A stretch of DNA of 9,638 bases from the NCBI GenBank assembly GCA_025450255.1, contig JANWHV010000106.1:1-9638 (forward strand). Reading direction: 5' to 3'. Numbering within the stretch: position 1 is the stretch's first letter; each line of letters opens with the position of its first letter. The notes beneath the pieces were generated by a model. That model saw only the letters and a list, made by a program, of their open reading frames with translations, searched no databases and was not told the DNA's origin. The DNA is from Chloroflexota bacterium. Its GTDB lineage: Bacteria > Chloroflexota > UBA5177 > JANWHV01. Shown here one piece after another: positions 1 through 6,152 of this stretch. The translations under genes were made by a program, and so were the position numbers.

Positions 1-114
1 CCAAAGAGCAGGATGCGTTATTATGGCCTTGGACTGCTGATCAATGCCCTTGAGCGTGACAGCACGCGGAAGGCCGTTATCGCCGGCTTGAAGTTGGCGC
101 AACGGCGCGCCTGA
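1..114 (+). CDS. C-terminal fragment of an unidentified protein
   Basis: Frame 1 is open from the left edge to a TGA at 112-114 and encodes the last 37 residues of a protein whose start lies outside the window. The other two forward frames hit stops within about 50 bases. The fragment is rich in Leu, Ala, Lys and Arg (for example GLGLLINALERDS and AGLKLAQRRA) and looks like the amphipathic helical end of a soluble protein. No motif allows a family assignment. A 7-bp stem, CGGCGCG (103-109) with CGCGCCG (122-128), spans the stop codon. The call rests on the open frame and plausible codon use only. Confidence 0.5.
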   Translation, partial: PKSRMRYYGLGLLINALERDSTRKAVIAGLKLAQRRA

Positions 115-128
115 CCTCACCCGCGCCG
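103..128 (+). other. Hairpin spanning the stop codon of the first gene
   Basis: CGGCGCG at 103-109 is perfectly complementary to CGCGCCG at 122-128, with a 12-nt loop that contains the TGA stop. No T-run follows, so it is not a canonical intrinsic terminator. It may protect or attenuate the 3' end of the transcript, or be fortuitous in GC-rich DNA. Confidence 0.25.
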
Positions 129-183
129 GAGGCACCCGATCTGGGCGCGCGTGTTGCGGTGTTGTCTCGTCCCGATTCGATGA

Positions 184-212
184 TTGTGCGCGTCTGACGG
201 CTGGGCTATAAT
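184..212 (+). promoter_or_regulatory. Sigma-70-type promoter for the GNAT gene, apparently leaderless
   Basis: A perfect TATAAT lies at 207-212. A weak -35, TTGTGC (184-189, 3 of 6 consensus bases), sits exactly 17 bp upstream. Transcription would be expected to start about 7 nt after the -10, which is position 219, the first base of the GTG start codon. No Shine-Dalgarno sequence lies between the -10 and the GTG. This geometry is typical of genes transcribed as leaderless mRNA. Confidence 0.6.
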
Positions 213-218
213 TCAGCG

Positions 219-848
219 GTGCGAATTCAAGAGGCGCTGCCAAGCCGGAACCGGGAACGTGTTTCCCCTGCGTTCATAGTTGGCCCTAGTATCACGCTCA
301 GACACGTTTCCCTCGGCTTCAGCCACGATGAGATCGCGCGCCAATATCGCTGGGGGCAGGATGAGGAGCTCCAATATTGGAGCGGTAGCGTGCCCACCGC
401 GCCTTCACTGGTACAGTTCGAAGCGGACGTCGTTACCTGGGCCAGGCAGCGTGACACACGGCGAGATCGCTATGCAATTATCGACCCGGATGGCGGCTTC
501 CTCGGCATGGTCAGCTACTACAACGTGAACTTTGAGCATCGAAACGCCGAGCTTGGAATTTACATCGGCGATCGGGACTATTGGAGCCGCGGTATCGGCA
601 CCGAAGCGATCTTGACCTTGCTATCGCACGTATTCCGGCACACCAATTTGAGTACGGTGTATCTGACCACCTATGCTTCCAACGCGCGCGCTCAGGCGTG
701 CTACAGAAAGTGTGGATTCGAAGTGACCGGTACCCTGCGCAAGTTCAGCAACCGCATCGGTTACTACGTGGACGTGCGTATGGACATTTCGCGCGAGATT
801 TTTTTTCGCCGTTATGGCGATCGGCCACTCACGGTCTATCCGCGCTGA
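219..848 (+). CDS. GNAT-family N-acetyltransferase (RimJ/RimL-like)
   Basis: Cytosolic acetyl-CoA-dependent acetyltransferase of 209 residues. The acceptor (protein N-terminus, amino sugar, antibiotic or other amine) cannot be read from the sequence. The fold begins near residue 25 (ITLRHV). The acetyl-CoA-binding motif A spans about 112-135, with the pyrophosphate loop RGIGTE at 124-129 after the strand LGIYIGD. Motif B, with N155 and the CYRKCGF segment (161-167), is typical of the Acetyltransf_3 (RimJ/RimL) group. The first 20 or so residues are polar and probably disordered. The GTG start at 219 has no ribosome site but sits 7 nt after a perfect TATAAT, which favours a leaderless start. 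No better in-frame start precedes the fold. It is separated from the sugar-acid genes by 107 bp and is probably independent of them. Confidence 0.85.
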   Translation: MRIQEALPSRNRERVSPAFIVGPSITLRHVSLGFSHDEIARQYRWGQDEELQYWSGSVPTAPSLVQFEADVVTWARQRDTRRDRYAIIDPDGGFLGMVSYYNVNFEHRNAELGIYIGDRDYWSRGIGTEAILTLLSHVFRHTNLSTVYLTTYASNARAQACYRKCGFEVTGTLRKFSNRIGYYVDVRMDISREIFFRRYGDRPLTVYPR

Positions 849-871
849 AGCGGCAAAGCCGCGGCCTCATC

Positions 872-877
872 TATACT
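872..877 (+). promoter_or_regulatory. Possible -10 element for the dehydratase gene
   Basis: TATACT (872-877, 5 of 6 consensus bases) lies in the 107-bp gap before the UxaA-family gene and would give a leader of about 70 nt. I could not find a matching -35 at 16-18 bp, so this may be an activator-dependent or false site. Just before it, GCGGC-AAA-GCCGC (850-862) could form a small hairpin immediately after the GNAT stop codon. Confidence 0.25.
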
Positions 878-944
878 TACAGTGATCCCCGCTCGTGCTT
901 GTGCTTAGATTCAAGCGGTCGCATGACACCATCCGCCCGCGATT

Positions 945-951
945 AGGAGGT
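945..951 (+). promoter_or_regulatory. Strong ribosome binding site
   Basis: AGGAGGT lies 4 nt before the GTG codon at 956, a near-perfect anti-16S match that fixes this GTG as the start. It shows that this non-ATG start is probably efficiently translated. Confidence 0.8.
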
Positions 952-955
952 CACC

Positions 956-2545
956 GTGCCTGACGCAACGACCAGTGGCATGATTCAGATCGCGGGACTC
1001 GGCGTCACTTCCGACCCCGTGCCCCTGGTCCAGGTCGCGATCCACCTGCATCCTGACGACGACGTCGCAATTGCTACCGCGGAACTCCCGCCAAGAATGG
1101 TTATTTCGGGCCCTTGGGGAGTCGTCCGCGTGGGCAGACTGATCCACACCGGGCACAAGGTCGCCTTGCGCGCGGTGCCTTCGGGAAGTCCCGTTCACCG
1201 GTACGGACAGATTATTGGTTTCGCGACGGAGGACATTGCTCCCGGCGCGCATGTGCATTCGCACAACCTTGGCGTACGCAAGCTCGAGCACGCCTACGAT
1301 TTCGGCGTTGATGCAAGACCCGTGGATTATGTGTCCGCCGAACAACGCCGTACGTTCCAGGGCTTCCTTCGCCATGATGGCCGCGTGGGTACCAGAAACT
1401 ATGTCGTGGTGATCTCCACGGTAAATTGCAGCGCTACCGTCACCCGGCGCGTGGCGGAATACTTTCGCGGCCGCGTCAAACAGGACTATCCGAACGTCGA
1501 CGGCGTTATCCCGCTCGTGCATAAGGGCGGCTGCGGCACACGCTACGGCGGCGCCGAAGTCGATCAACTGCAACGCACGCTGGCCGGATTCGCGCACCAC
1601 CCCAACGTTGGCGGCTATCTGATCATCGGCCTTGGGTGCGAGATAAACCAGATCCAGGATCTTGTATCGCACCAGGGCCTGGCGGGCGATAGTCCAGCCC
1701 TATTCGTCATTCAGGATGAGGGCGGCCTTAGCGAAACGGTAGAGGCCGGTATCCGCGCCGTGGAGGCGCTGCTGCCACAAGCAAATGCATTTCGGCGCAG
1801 CCCACAGTCGGCGGAACATCTGACCGTTGCCCTGCAGTGCGGCGGTAGCGATGGCTGGTCCGGCGTAACCGCGAACCCGGCGCTTGGGCTCGCGGCCGAC
1901 GCCATCGTCCGTCAGGGCGGCACCGTCGTGCTCGGCGAGACGACGGAGGTCTACGGCGGTGAGCATCTTCTTACCCGCCGCGCGTCGTCACGGGCCACCG
2001 GCGAGGCGCTGCTCGAGCGCATTCGTTGGTGGGAAGACCATACGGCCGCCGTTGGCTTCGAGATTGATAACAATCCGAGCCCCGGTAATAAAGCCGGCGG
2101 CCTCACTACCATCTACGAAAAATCACTGGGCGCGATTGCCAAGAGCGGCAGTACGCCGATGAACGCCGTCTATAAGTACGCCGAACGCATTACCGCCAGG
2201 GGTTTCGTGCACATGGATACACCTGGCTACGATCCGGTATCCGTAACCGGCCAGGTTGCCGGAGGATGCAACATCGTGGTCTTCACCACCGGCCGCGGCT
2301 CAGTATTCGGCTTCAAGCCGGCGCCCTCAATCAAGCTGGCAACCAATCCCACGCTCTACAAAAAAATGGAGCACGATATGGATGTGAACGCCGGGCGTGT
2401 CCTGGAAGGCGCCACTCTGGAGGAAGTTGGATACGAGATATTTGAACGTATCCTGGCGGTTGCCTCCGGAGAGCCGTCCAAGAGCGAAGCCCAGGATGCT
2501 GGTGAAGAAGAATTCAACCCCTGGATTATAGGCGTCACGCTGTAG
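956..2545 (+). CDS. uxaA: UxaA/GarD-family sugar-acid dehydratase (altronate/galactarate dehydratase family)
   Basis: Full-length 529-residue member of the altronate/galactarate dehydratase family (E. coli UxaA and GarD are about 495 and 523 residues). Known members remove water from a hexonate or hexarate to give a 2-keto-3-deoxy acid, using a divalent metal. Visible regions are an N-terminal SAF domain (about 25-103, with GHKVAL, YGQIIGFA and HVHSHN), a middle domain opening with GFLRHDGRVGTRNYVVV (137-153), then GGCGT (191-195), the GLGCE loop (225-229), LQCGGSDGWSGVTANP (293-308), GETTE (327-331), DNNPSPGNKAGGLTT (371-385), and the C-terminal GCNIVVFTTGRGS (437-449) with IKLATN (459-464). 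All hallmark blocks are present, so it is probably active. Nearby FucD and the zinc dehydrogenase suggest a substrate other than altronate, possibly an L-fuconate-pathway intermediate. The symbol denotes the family only. Confidence 0.9.
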   Translation: MPDATTSGMIQIAGLGVTSDPVPLVQVAIHLHPDDDVAIATAELPPRMVISGPWGVVRVGRLIHTGHKVALRAVPSGSPVHRYGQIIGFATEDIAPGAHVHSHNLGVRKLEHAYDFGVDARPVDYVSAEQRRTFQGFLRHDGRVGTRNYVVVISTVNCSATVTRRVAEYFRGRVKQDYPNVDGVIPLVHKGGCGTRYGGAEVDQLQRTLAGFAHHPNVGGYLIIGLGCEINQIQDLVSHQGLAGDSPALFVIQDEGGLSETVEAGIRAVEALLPQANAFRRSPQSAEHLTVALQCGGSDGWSGVTANPALGLAADAIVRQGGTVVLGETTEVYGGEHLLTRRASSRATGEALLERIRWWEDHTAAVGFEIDNNPSPGNKAGGLTTIYEKSLGAIAKSGSTPMNAVYKYAERITARGFVHMDTPGYDPVSVTGQVAGGCNIVVFTTGRGSVFGFKPAPSIKLATNPTLYKKMEHDMDVNAGRVLEGATLEEVGYEIFERILAVASGEPSKSEAQDAGEEEFNPWIIGVTL

Positions 2546-2668
2546 CCTGATAGGGCCAGGGGTGACCACTGCTTTGTGGTAACCGGCCAGTGTTTAAGCC
2601 GGCGCCGGGCCTTTGCGCCGGCTGCCGGCAGCGTTATGGAGTGCCCTACCGCGTTAGGAGTTCACGGT
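2546..2668 (+). other. Spacer with two tandem hairpins between dehydratase and dehydrogenase genes
   Basis: The 123-bp spacer contains two potential stem-loops. The first pairs GGTGACCAC (2561-2569) with GTGGTAACC (2576-2584) around TGCTTT, with one G/A mismatch. It can be lengthened by pairing GGCC 2554-2557 with GGCC 2585-2588 across a 3-nt bulge. The second is a perfect 9-bp stem, AGCCGGCGC (2597-2605) with GCGCCGGCT (2615-2623), with a 9-nt loop. Neither is followed by a T-run. They may mark RNA processing, partial attenuation, or mRNA protection between two genes of one operon. Confidence 0.45.
2656..2660 (+). promoter_or_regulatory. Ribosome binding site that sets the dehydrogenase start
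   Basis: AGGAG (2656-2660) lies 8 nt before the ATG at 2669. Upstream in-frame starts, including the GTG at 2576, fall inside a hairpin and have no comparable site. Confidence 0.75.
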
Positions 2669-3685
2669 ATGCGAGCGGCGCGGCTTGAGGCGATTAGCAG
2701 GCTTGCGGTCAGTGAATTGGCCGAACCGCTTGAGAAGCCCGGCCATGTGATTATGCGGGTCGGCGCCTGCGGGGTGTGCGGCACCGATCGGCATATCCTG
2801 CACGGCGACTACGCGTCCGCCCTCCCTGTCACCCTCGGTCATGAGTTCGCGGGCGCGATCGCCTCGGCGCCGGCCAACTCGAAGCTGACGGCCGGTACCG
2901 TGGCGGCGGTCGATCCGAACATCTGTTGCGGGGCCTGTCCTTCGTGCCGTCGAGGCGACCCATGCCTTTGCCCCCATCGAATCGCGCTGGGTGTCGATAT
3001 CGACGGCGGTCTCGCGGAGCTTGTGTCAGTGCCGGAGACGCAGGTTTATCCGTTGCCGATTGGCATGCCGGTGGAATATGGCGCACTCTGCGAACCGCTG
3101 GCCTGCTGTCTCCGCGCCCTCGACCTTGCCGGAATCGAACCGGGTATGTCCGTGGTGGTAGTCGGTGGGGGAGTGATCGGCCTGCTTATGGTGCAGTTGG
3201 CGCGCCTGGCCGGCGCCACGCGTATTATCCTGGTCACCCGCCAGGCGAGCCGTCGCGCGCTCGCGCGGCGCTTCGGCGCGGACACGACCCTGGACCCAAA
3301 CGCGGACGACGTCGTTTCAGGCGTTGCCGGTCCGGCGGGTATTGTCCCTGGCGGCGTGGACCTGGCTATCGAGTGCGTCGGCTCAGCCGCGACCTTTGAG
3401 CAATGCATCGCCCTCGCCGCACGCGGAGGGACGGTGCTTGTATTTGGCGTGGCGTCTCCGGCGGCGGAGGCGGCCGTTCGCCCGTTCGAGATTTTCGCGC
3501 GCGAGCTGCGCATTATCGGATCGTATCTGAATCCGTTCACCCATGGACGGGCAGTGGCGCTTGCCGCGTCGGGCCGCCTGGATCTCGAATCACTGATCAC
3601 GCGCCGTACCGGGCTTGACGATGTACCGGCGATCCTGAACCGCACCCCGGAGCCCGGCGAGGTCAAGGTGATGGTGCTGCCCTGA
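2669..3685 (+). CDS. Zinc-dependent medium-chain dehydrogenase/reductase (sorbitol/threonine dehydrogenase-like)
   Basis: Cytosolic NAD(P)-dependent polyol or sugar-acid dehydrogenase of 338 residues, the usual length for this family. The N-terminal GroES-like domain has catalytic-zinc ligands C37 (GVCGTD), H58-E59 (GHEF) and E142 (CEP), and a full structural-zinc set C87, C90, C93 and C101. The Rossmann fold starts at VVVVGGGVIG (162-171). At the end of the second strand, where NAD-specific members usually have Asp, this protein has T190-R191, which suggests NADP+. Start at ATG 2669 because AGGAG is 8 nt upstream and the fold begins immediately. A GTG at 2576 would add 31 unlikely residues. 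Its stop is 17 bp from the convergent FucD gene. It may oxidise L-fucose, L-fuconate or the 2-keto-3-deoxy product. The substrate cannot be read from sequence. Confidence 0.9.
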   Translation: MRAARLEAISRLAVSELAEPLEKPGHVIMRVGACGVCGTDRHILHGDYASALPVTLGHEFAGAIASAPANSKLTAGTVAAVDPNICCGACPSCRRGDPCLCPHRIALGVDIDGGLAELVSVPETQVYPLPIGMPVEYGALCEPLACCLRALDLAGIEPGMSVVVVGGGVIGLLMVQLARLAGATRIILVTRQASRRALARRFGADTTLDPNADDVVSGVAGPAGIVPGGVDLAIECVGSAATFEQCIALAARGGTVLVFGVASPAAEAAVRPFEIFARELRIIGSYLNPFTHGRAVALAASGRLDLESLITRRTGLDDVPAILNRTPEPGEVKVMVLP

Positions 3686-3702
3686 CTGGCGGTGCCTGGG
3701 CC

Positions 3703-5013
3703 TCAGTCCTCGGCGGATCGCCAGGCAGCGCCGACCGGATACTCAAACTCGGCGAGCGATTCGGGTTTCATGGTGATGCTATAGCCCGGCGCCGCCGGCG
3801 GCATATACCTGCCATTGCGGAGGATGACCGGATCGACGAAGTGTTCATGCAGATGGTCGACGTATTCGATGATCCGGTTTTCGAGTGACCCGCTTACGGC
3901 GATGTAGTCAAAGATTGAGAGGTGTTGCACGTATTCGCACAGTCCGACGCCTCCAGCGTGCGGGCAAACCGGCACGCCGAATTTCGCCGCCATCAGCAGA
4001 ACCGCCAATACTTCGTTCACGCCACCCAGCCGGCAACTGTCAATCTGACAGTACGAGATCGCGTTCGCCTGCAAAAGCTGCTTGAATACCACGCGGTTCT
4101 GGGCGTGCTCGCCGGTCGCCACCCCAATTGGGTCGACGGCGCGCGCGATGCGCGCGTGGCCCAACACGTCATCCGGACTCGTGGGCTCTTCAATCCACAG
4201 TGGATCGACTTCGGCCAGGCGCCTCATGTTTTCGATCGCTTCGTCGACGTCCCAAACCTGATTGGCATCGACCATCAGGCGTCGTTCGCCGCCGATTTCG
4301 GCGCGCATGAGCCTGGCGCGCCGAAGATCGTCCTCGATGTCCAGTCCGACCTTGAGCTTGAAATGCGTCCACCCGTTCGCCACTGCTCCGCGGCAGAGCG
4401 CGCGCAGCTTTTCATCTGAGTAGCCCAGCCACCCGGCCGACGTGGTATAGGCTGGATACCCTAGCCGTAGCATCTCGGCCTCGCGTGTCGCGCGCGTTGG
4501 CGCGAGATCCCTGAGGATCTTGAGGGCTTCGTCGCGAGACAAGGCATCCGTGATGTAGTGAAACGGTACGCAGGCGACGAGCTGCTCCGGCGACATGCCG
4601 GAGAGCAGTTTCCAGAGCGGCTTTCGTTCCGACTTTGCGTATAGATCCCAGACCGCGTTGACTACGGCCGCCGTCGCCAGGTGAATGGCGCCTTTCTCCG
4701 GCCCAATCCAGCGAAGCTGGCTGTCGCCGGTGACGTGCCGCCACATGGCGCCCATATCGGCCGCGAATTCCTCGACGGTATGCCCCACCACGCGCGGCGC
4801 CAGTGCCCTGATCGCGGCGACGCAAATCTCGGTGCCGCGCCCGATCGTAAAGGTAAGACCGTGTCCCGTCAGGTCGTTCGCGCCGTCCGTACGCAAGATC
4901 ACATACGCGGCGGAATAATCCGGGTCCTGGTTGACGGCGTCTGAGCCGTCCAGCGATCGAGAGGTTGGGAAACGGACGTCGATAGCTTTAAATCCCGTGA
5001 TTGTTATCGACAC
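3703..5013 (-). CDS. fucD: L-fuconate dehydratase-like enolase-superfamily enzyme
   Basis: Enolase-superfamily acid-sugar dehydratase of 436 residues. Characterised FucD (Xanthomonas campestris) converts L-fuconate to 2-keto-3-deoxy-L-fuconate using Mg2+. The N-terminus shows the family signature [15 protein letters not shown] followed by DPDYSAAYV. Barrel residues match the FucD active site: K219-x-K221 (FKLK), metal ligands D249, E275 and E302, and the D325/H352 pair (PHAGG). These align with K220, D248, E274, E301, D324 and H351 of the Xanthomonas enzyme, one residue offset throughout. GGAG (minus strand, at 5024-5021) is only 1 nt from the GTG at 5019 but 7 nt from the GTG at 5013, so I chose 5013, which also matches the N-terminal length of the known enzyme. 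It starts 12 bp after the GntR stop, so the two are co-transcribed and probably translationally coupled. Related activities on L-galactonate or D-arabinonate are possible. Confidence 0.9.
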   Translation of the reverse strand: MSITITGFKAIDVRFPTSRSLDGSDAVNQDPDYSAAYVILRTDGANDLTGHGLTFTIGRGTEICVAAIRALAPRVVGHTVEEFAADMGAMWRHVTGDSQLRWIGPEKGAIHLATAAVVNAVWDLYAKSERKPLWKLLSGMSPEQLVACVPFHYITDALSRDEALKILRDLAPTRATREAEMLRLGYPAYTTSAGWLGYSDEKLRALCRGAVANGWTHFKLKVGLDIEDDLRRARLMRAEIGGERRLMVDANQVWDVDEAIENMRRLAEVDPLWIEEPTSPDDVLGHARIARAVDPIGVATGEHAQNRVVFKQLLQANAISYCQIDSCRLGGVNEVLAVLLMAAKFGVPVCPHAGGVGLCEYVQHLSIFDYIAVSGSLENRIIEYVDHLHEHFVDPVILRNGRYMPPAAPGYSITMKPESLAEFEYPVGAAWRSAED

Positions 5014-5025
5014 TTCCACGCTCCA

Positions 5026-5856
5026 TCACTCGGCGGCACGTGCTGCCCGCGAACTCTGCTCATGTCGCCCGGCGAAGGAGGGCACGGCTCGAATCGAAGG
5101 CGGCCCGCCGGCGTCTGGATCCTCGCCTGGAAAAAGATCGGCAAGCACGGCTTCTCCCGATCGCTCGATATGCTCGGCCATCAGCGTTGCCGCCAGATTG
5201 ACGTCGCCGTTTATCAGAGCTGACAATACAAGCTCGTGGTCGCGCGCCGCCAATTCCACGCGTAATGGGTATGACGAGTCTTGCACCTGGAACATGCTGT
5301 GCTGGCTGCGCAATGTCGCCAGGGCGCGAATCAGCCTGGAATTATGGGAATTGAGGATCAGCAAATTGTGCAAATGGAGATCGCCGCGCAGGTGATGGGC
5401 CACCGGATAGGCGTGGCGATTGGCCCTTAGATCGGAAACCTCCAGCAAATGGCGCTTGAGATCGGATGGGTCGAGCCTCGGCGCGGCGAGTCGGAGGGCC
5501 AGGACCTCCAGCGCGCCGCGCAGAACGTATATCTCCCGCACGTCATGCGCGGTGAAAGTACGTACCCAAAAGCCGCGGCGCGGGTCGCTGACAACGAGGC
5601 CATCCTCAGTCAGCCGGTGGAGCGCCTGGCGGACGGGGGTGCGGCTAACGCCAAGTTGCGCGGCGAGCGTCACATCGGATAGTCGCTCGCCGCCGCGGCC
5701 GCCGCTGAACATGAGCTGCTTCCAGATCATTTCGTAGGCATGGTCCACGGTAGTCGGAAGCACGCTCCGCTCGTGACCGCGGAGCAGGTCGAATATTTCG
5801 TCGAACAATTCAGGCGTGAATGTGTCGGCCCTTGGAGCGGATGTCGTGCTATTCAA
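5026..5856 (-). CDS. GntR-family transcriptional regulator, FadR/FCD subfamily
   Basis: DNA-binding regulator of 276 residues. A winged helix-turn-helix spans about 38-100, with the recognition region LSDVTLAAQLGVSRTPVRQAL (59-79) and the wing GLVVSDPRRGFWVR (86-99). An FCD effector domain follows at about 108-240. It keeps the probable metal/ligand-binding set D159 and H163 (DLHLH), H207 (RDHEL) and H229 (AEHI), typical of FCD domains that bind metal and carboxylic-acid effectors. About 36 residues precede the winged helix, longer than usual, and a roughly 30-residue low-complexity tail ends the protein. The predicted start is a TTG with only a poorly placed AGGGA nearby. An in-frame GTG at the codon for V37 (VDHAYE) could be the true start. 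It lies upstream of fucD in one operon and divergent from the transporter, so it probably represses both in response to a sugar-acid intermediate. Confidence 0.88.
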   Translation of the reverse strand: MNSTTSAPRADTFTPELFDEIFDLLRGHERSVLPTTVDHAYEMIWKQLMFSGGRGGERLSDVTLAAQLGVSRTPVRQALHRLTEDGLVVSDPRRGFWVRTFTAHDVREIYVLRGALEVLALRLAAPRLDPSDLKRHLLEVSDLRANRHAYPVAHHLRGDLHLHNLLILNSHNSRLIRALATLRSQHSMFQVQDSSYPLRVELAARDHELVLSALINGDVNLAATLMAEHIERSGEAVLADLFPGEDPDAGGPPSIRAVPSFAGRHEQSSRAARAAE

Positions 5857-5946
5857 CCGTCCCTGGCTCCGTCTCGCTTATCGATGCATTCCCGCGGTTG
5901 CCTGACCCGATAGTGCTCGCGGCGGCTGGGCTCACGAACCTTGCGA

Positions 5947-5952
5947 ATTCTA
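5947..5952 (-). promoter_or_regulatory. Possible -10 element for the regulator/fucD operon
   Basis: On the minus strand this reads TAGAAT, 5 of 6 bases of the -10 consensus, about 90 bp before the regulator start. No good -35 is seen at 16-18 bp, so the assignment is tentative. Confidence 0.3.
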
Positions 5953-5980
5953 CTTGCGATCCTCATGCATGGTGTGGTAG

Positions 5981-6001
5981 TTTGTATTTTGTATTCAGTA
6001 T
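5981..6001. repeat. Three 7-bp units ending in GTAT
   Basis: The sequence reads TTTGTAT, TTTGTAT, TCAGTAT in immediate succession. The first two units are identical and the third keeps the GTAT. It is markedly AT-rich compared with its surroundings and lies 30 bp upstream of the transporter -35. It could be a regulator-binding array or an AT-rich UP-like region. Confidence 0.45.
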
Positions 6002-6017
6002 GCGCGAACATCGGCGC

Positions 6018-6031
6018 TGCGTCAATACGCA
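6018..6031. promoter_or_regulatory. Candidate operator 1, abutting the -35
   Basis: TGCGT-CAAT-ACGCA is a 14-bp dyad with perfect 5-bp arms. It ends one base before the -35 hexamer at 6032. It shares the core GTCAATAC with the second candidate site (GTCCATAC). GT-N4-AC or GT-N3-AC cores are typical of GntR-family operators, so the neighbouring regulator is the obvious candidate ligand. Confidence 0.45.
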
Positions 6032-6060
6032 TCGACACGGCATGGGGGAGGTGGTAGACT
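6032..6060 (+). promoter_or_regulatory. Sigma-70-type promoter for the ABC transporter operon
   Basis: TCGACA (6032-6037, 5 of 6 consensus bases) and TAGACT (6055-6060, 4 of 6) are separated by exactly 17 bp. The expected transcription start is near 6067, giving an 86-nt leader before the binding-protein start at 6153. Dyads lie on both sides. Confidence 0.55.
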
Positions 6061-6077
6061 GAGCACTCGGGGTCACG

Positions 6078-6089
6078 TGGTCCATACCA
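6078..6089. promoter_or_regulatory. Candidate operator 2, just after the predicted transcription start
   Basis: TGGT-CCAT-ACCA has perfect 4-bp arms and the core GTCCATAC, one base different from GTCAATAC in the upstream site. The dyad centres are 59 bp apart. Overlapping arms continue downstream (ATAC at 6084-6087 with GTAT at 6093-6096, and GTG-TAT-CAC at 6091-6099 read as G-T-G-T-A-T-C-A-C). A repressor bound here would block early elongation or promoter clearance. Confidence 0.45.
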
Positions 6090-6134
6090 GGTGTATCACG
6101 GCGTCTCATTTCCCGGTTGTTTCTCCGGCATTTT

Positions 6135-6142
6135 AGGAAGGA
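6135..6142 (+). promoter_or_regulatory. Ribosome binding site for the binding-protein gene
   Basis: AGGAAGGA ends 10 nt before the GTG at 6153. It supports this start over the in-frame TTG at 6117, which lies upstream of the site. Confidence 0.65.
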
Positions 6143-6152
6143 CATACGCATC

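Larger units (their letters stand above)
5857..6152. promoter_or_regulatory. Divergent control region between regulator/fucD operon and ABC transporter operon
   Basis: This 296-bp stretch has no convincing gene. Towards the transporter it holds a promoter (6032-6060) and two related dyads (6018-6031 and 6078-6089). It also has three GTAT units at exact 7-bp spacing (5984, 5991, 5998) and a 10-bp direct repeat, ATACGCATCG, at 6025-6034 and 6144-6153. Towards the regulator, TAGAAT on the minus strand (5952-5947) is a possible -10 without a clear -35. ATGCAT occurs at 5884-5889 and 5965-5970, 81 bp apart. Confidence 0.7.

Noticed and set aside
581..946. 121-codon plus-strand frame overlapping the GNAT gene and the following gap
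   Set aside because: It overlaps the GNAT coding region in another frame, has no ribosome site and no family resemblance.
911..1672. 253-codon minus-strand open frame inside the dehydratase gene
   Set aside because: It lies antisense to a clear full-length UxaA-family gene, has no recognisable domain and is an expected product of GC-rich codon use.
2576..2668. N-terminal extension of the zinc dehydrogenase from a GTG at 2576
   Set aside because: The GTG is in the arm of a hairpin without a ribosome site. The ATG at 2669 has AGGAG 8 nt upstream and matches the family N-terminus.
3046..3666. 206-codon minus-strand open frame over the dehydrogenase gene
   Set aside because: Its Ser/Arg/Pro/Thr-rich composition is typical of a shadow frame, and the opposite strand encodes an intact zinc dehydrogenase.
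5884..5970. Two ATGCAT palindromes 81 bp apart as a looping operator pair
   Set aside because: Six-base palindromes are too short to claim a specific site, and their flanks do not match.
5820..6062. 80-codon plus-strand frame across the divergent control region
   Set aside because: It runs through the regulator start, the promoter and operator 1, has no ribosome site, and its sequence resembles no protein family.
6117..6152. Upstream TTG start for the binding protein
   Set aside because: It would put the ribosome site inside the coding sequence and add 12 residues before a normal leader.
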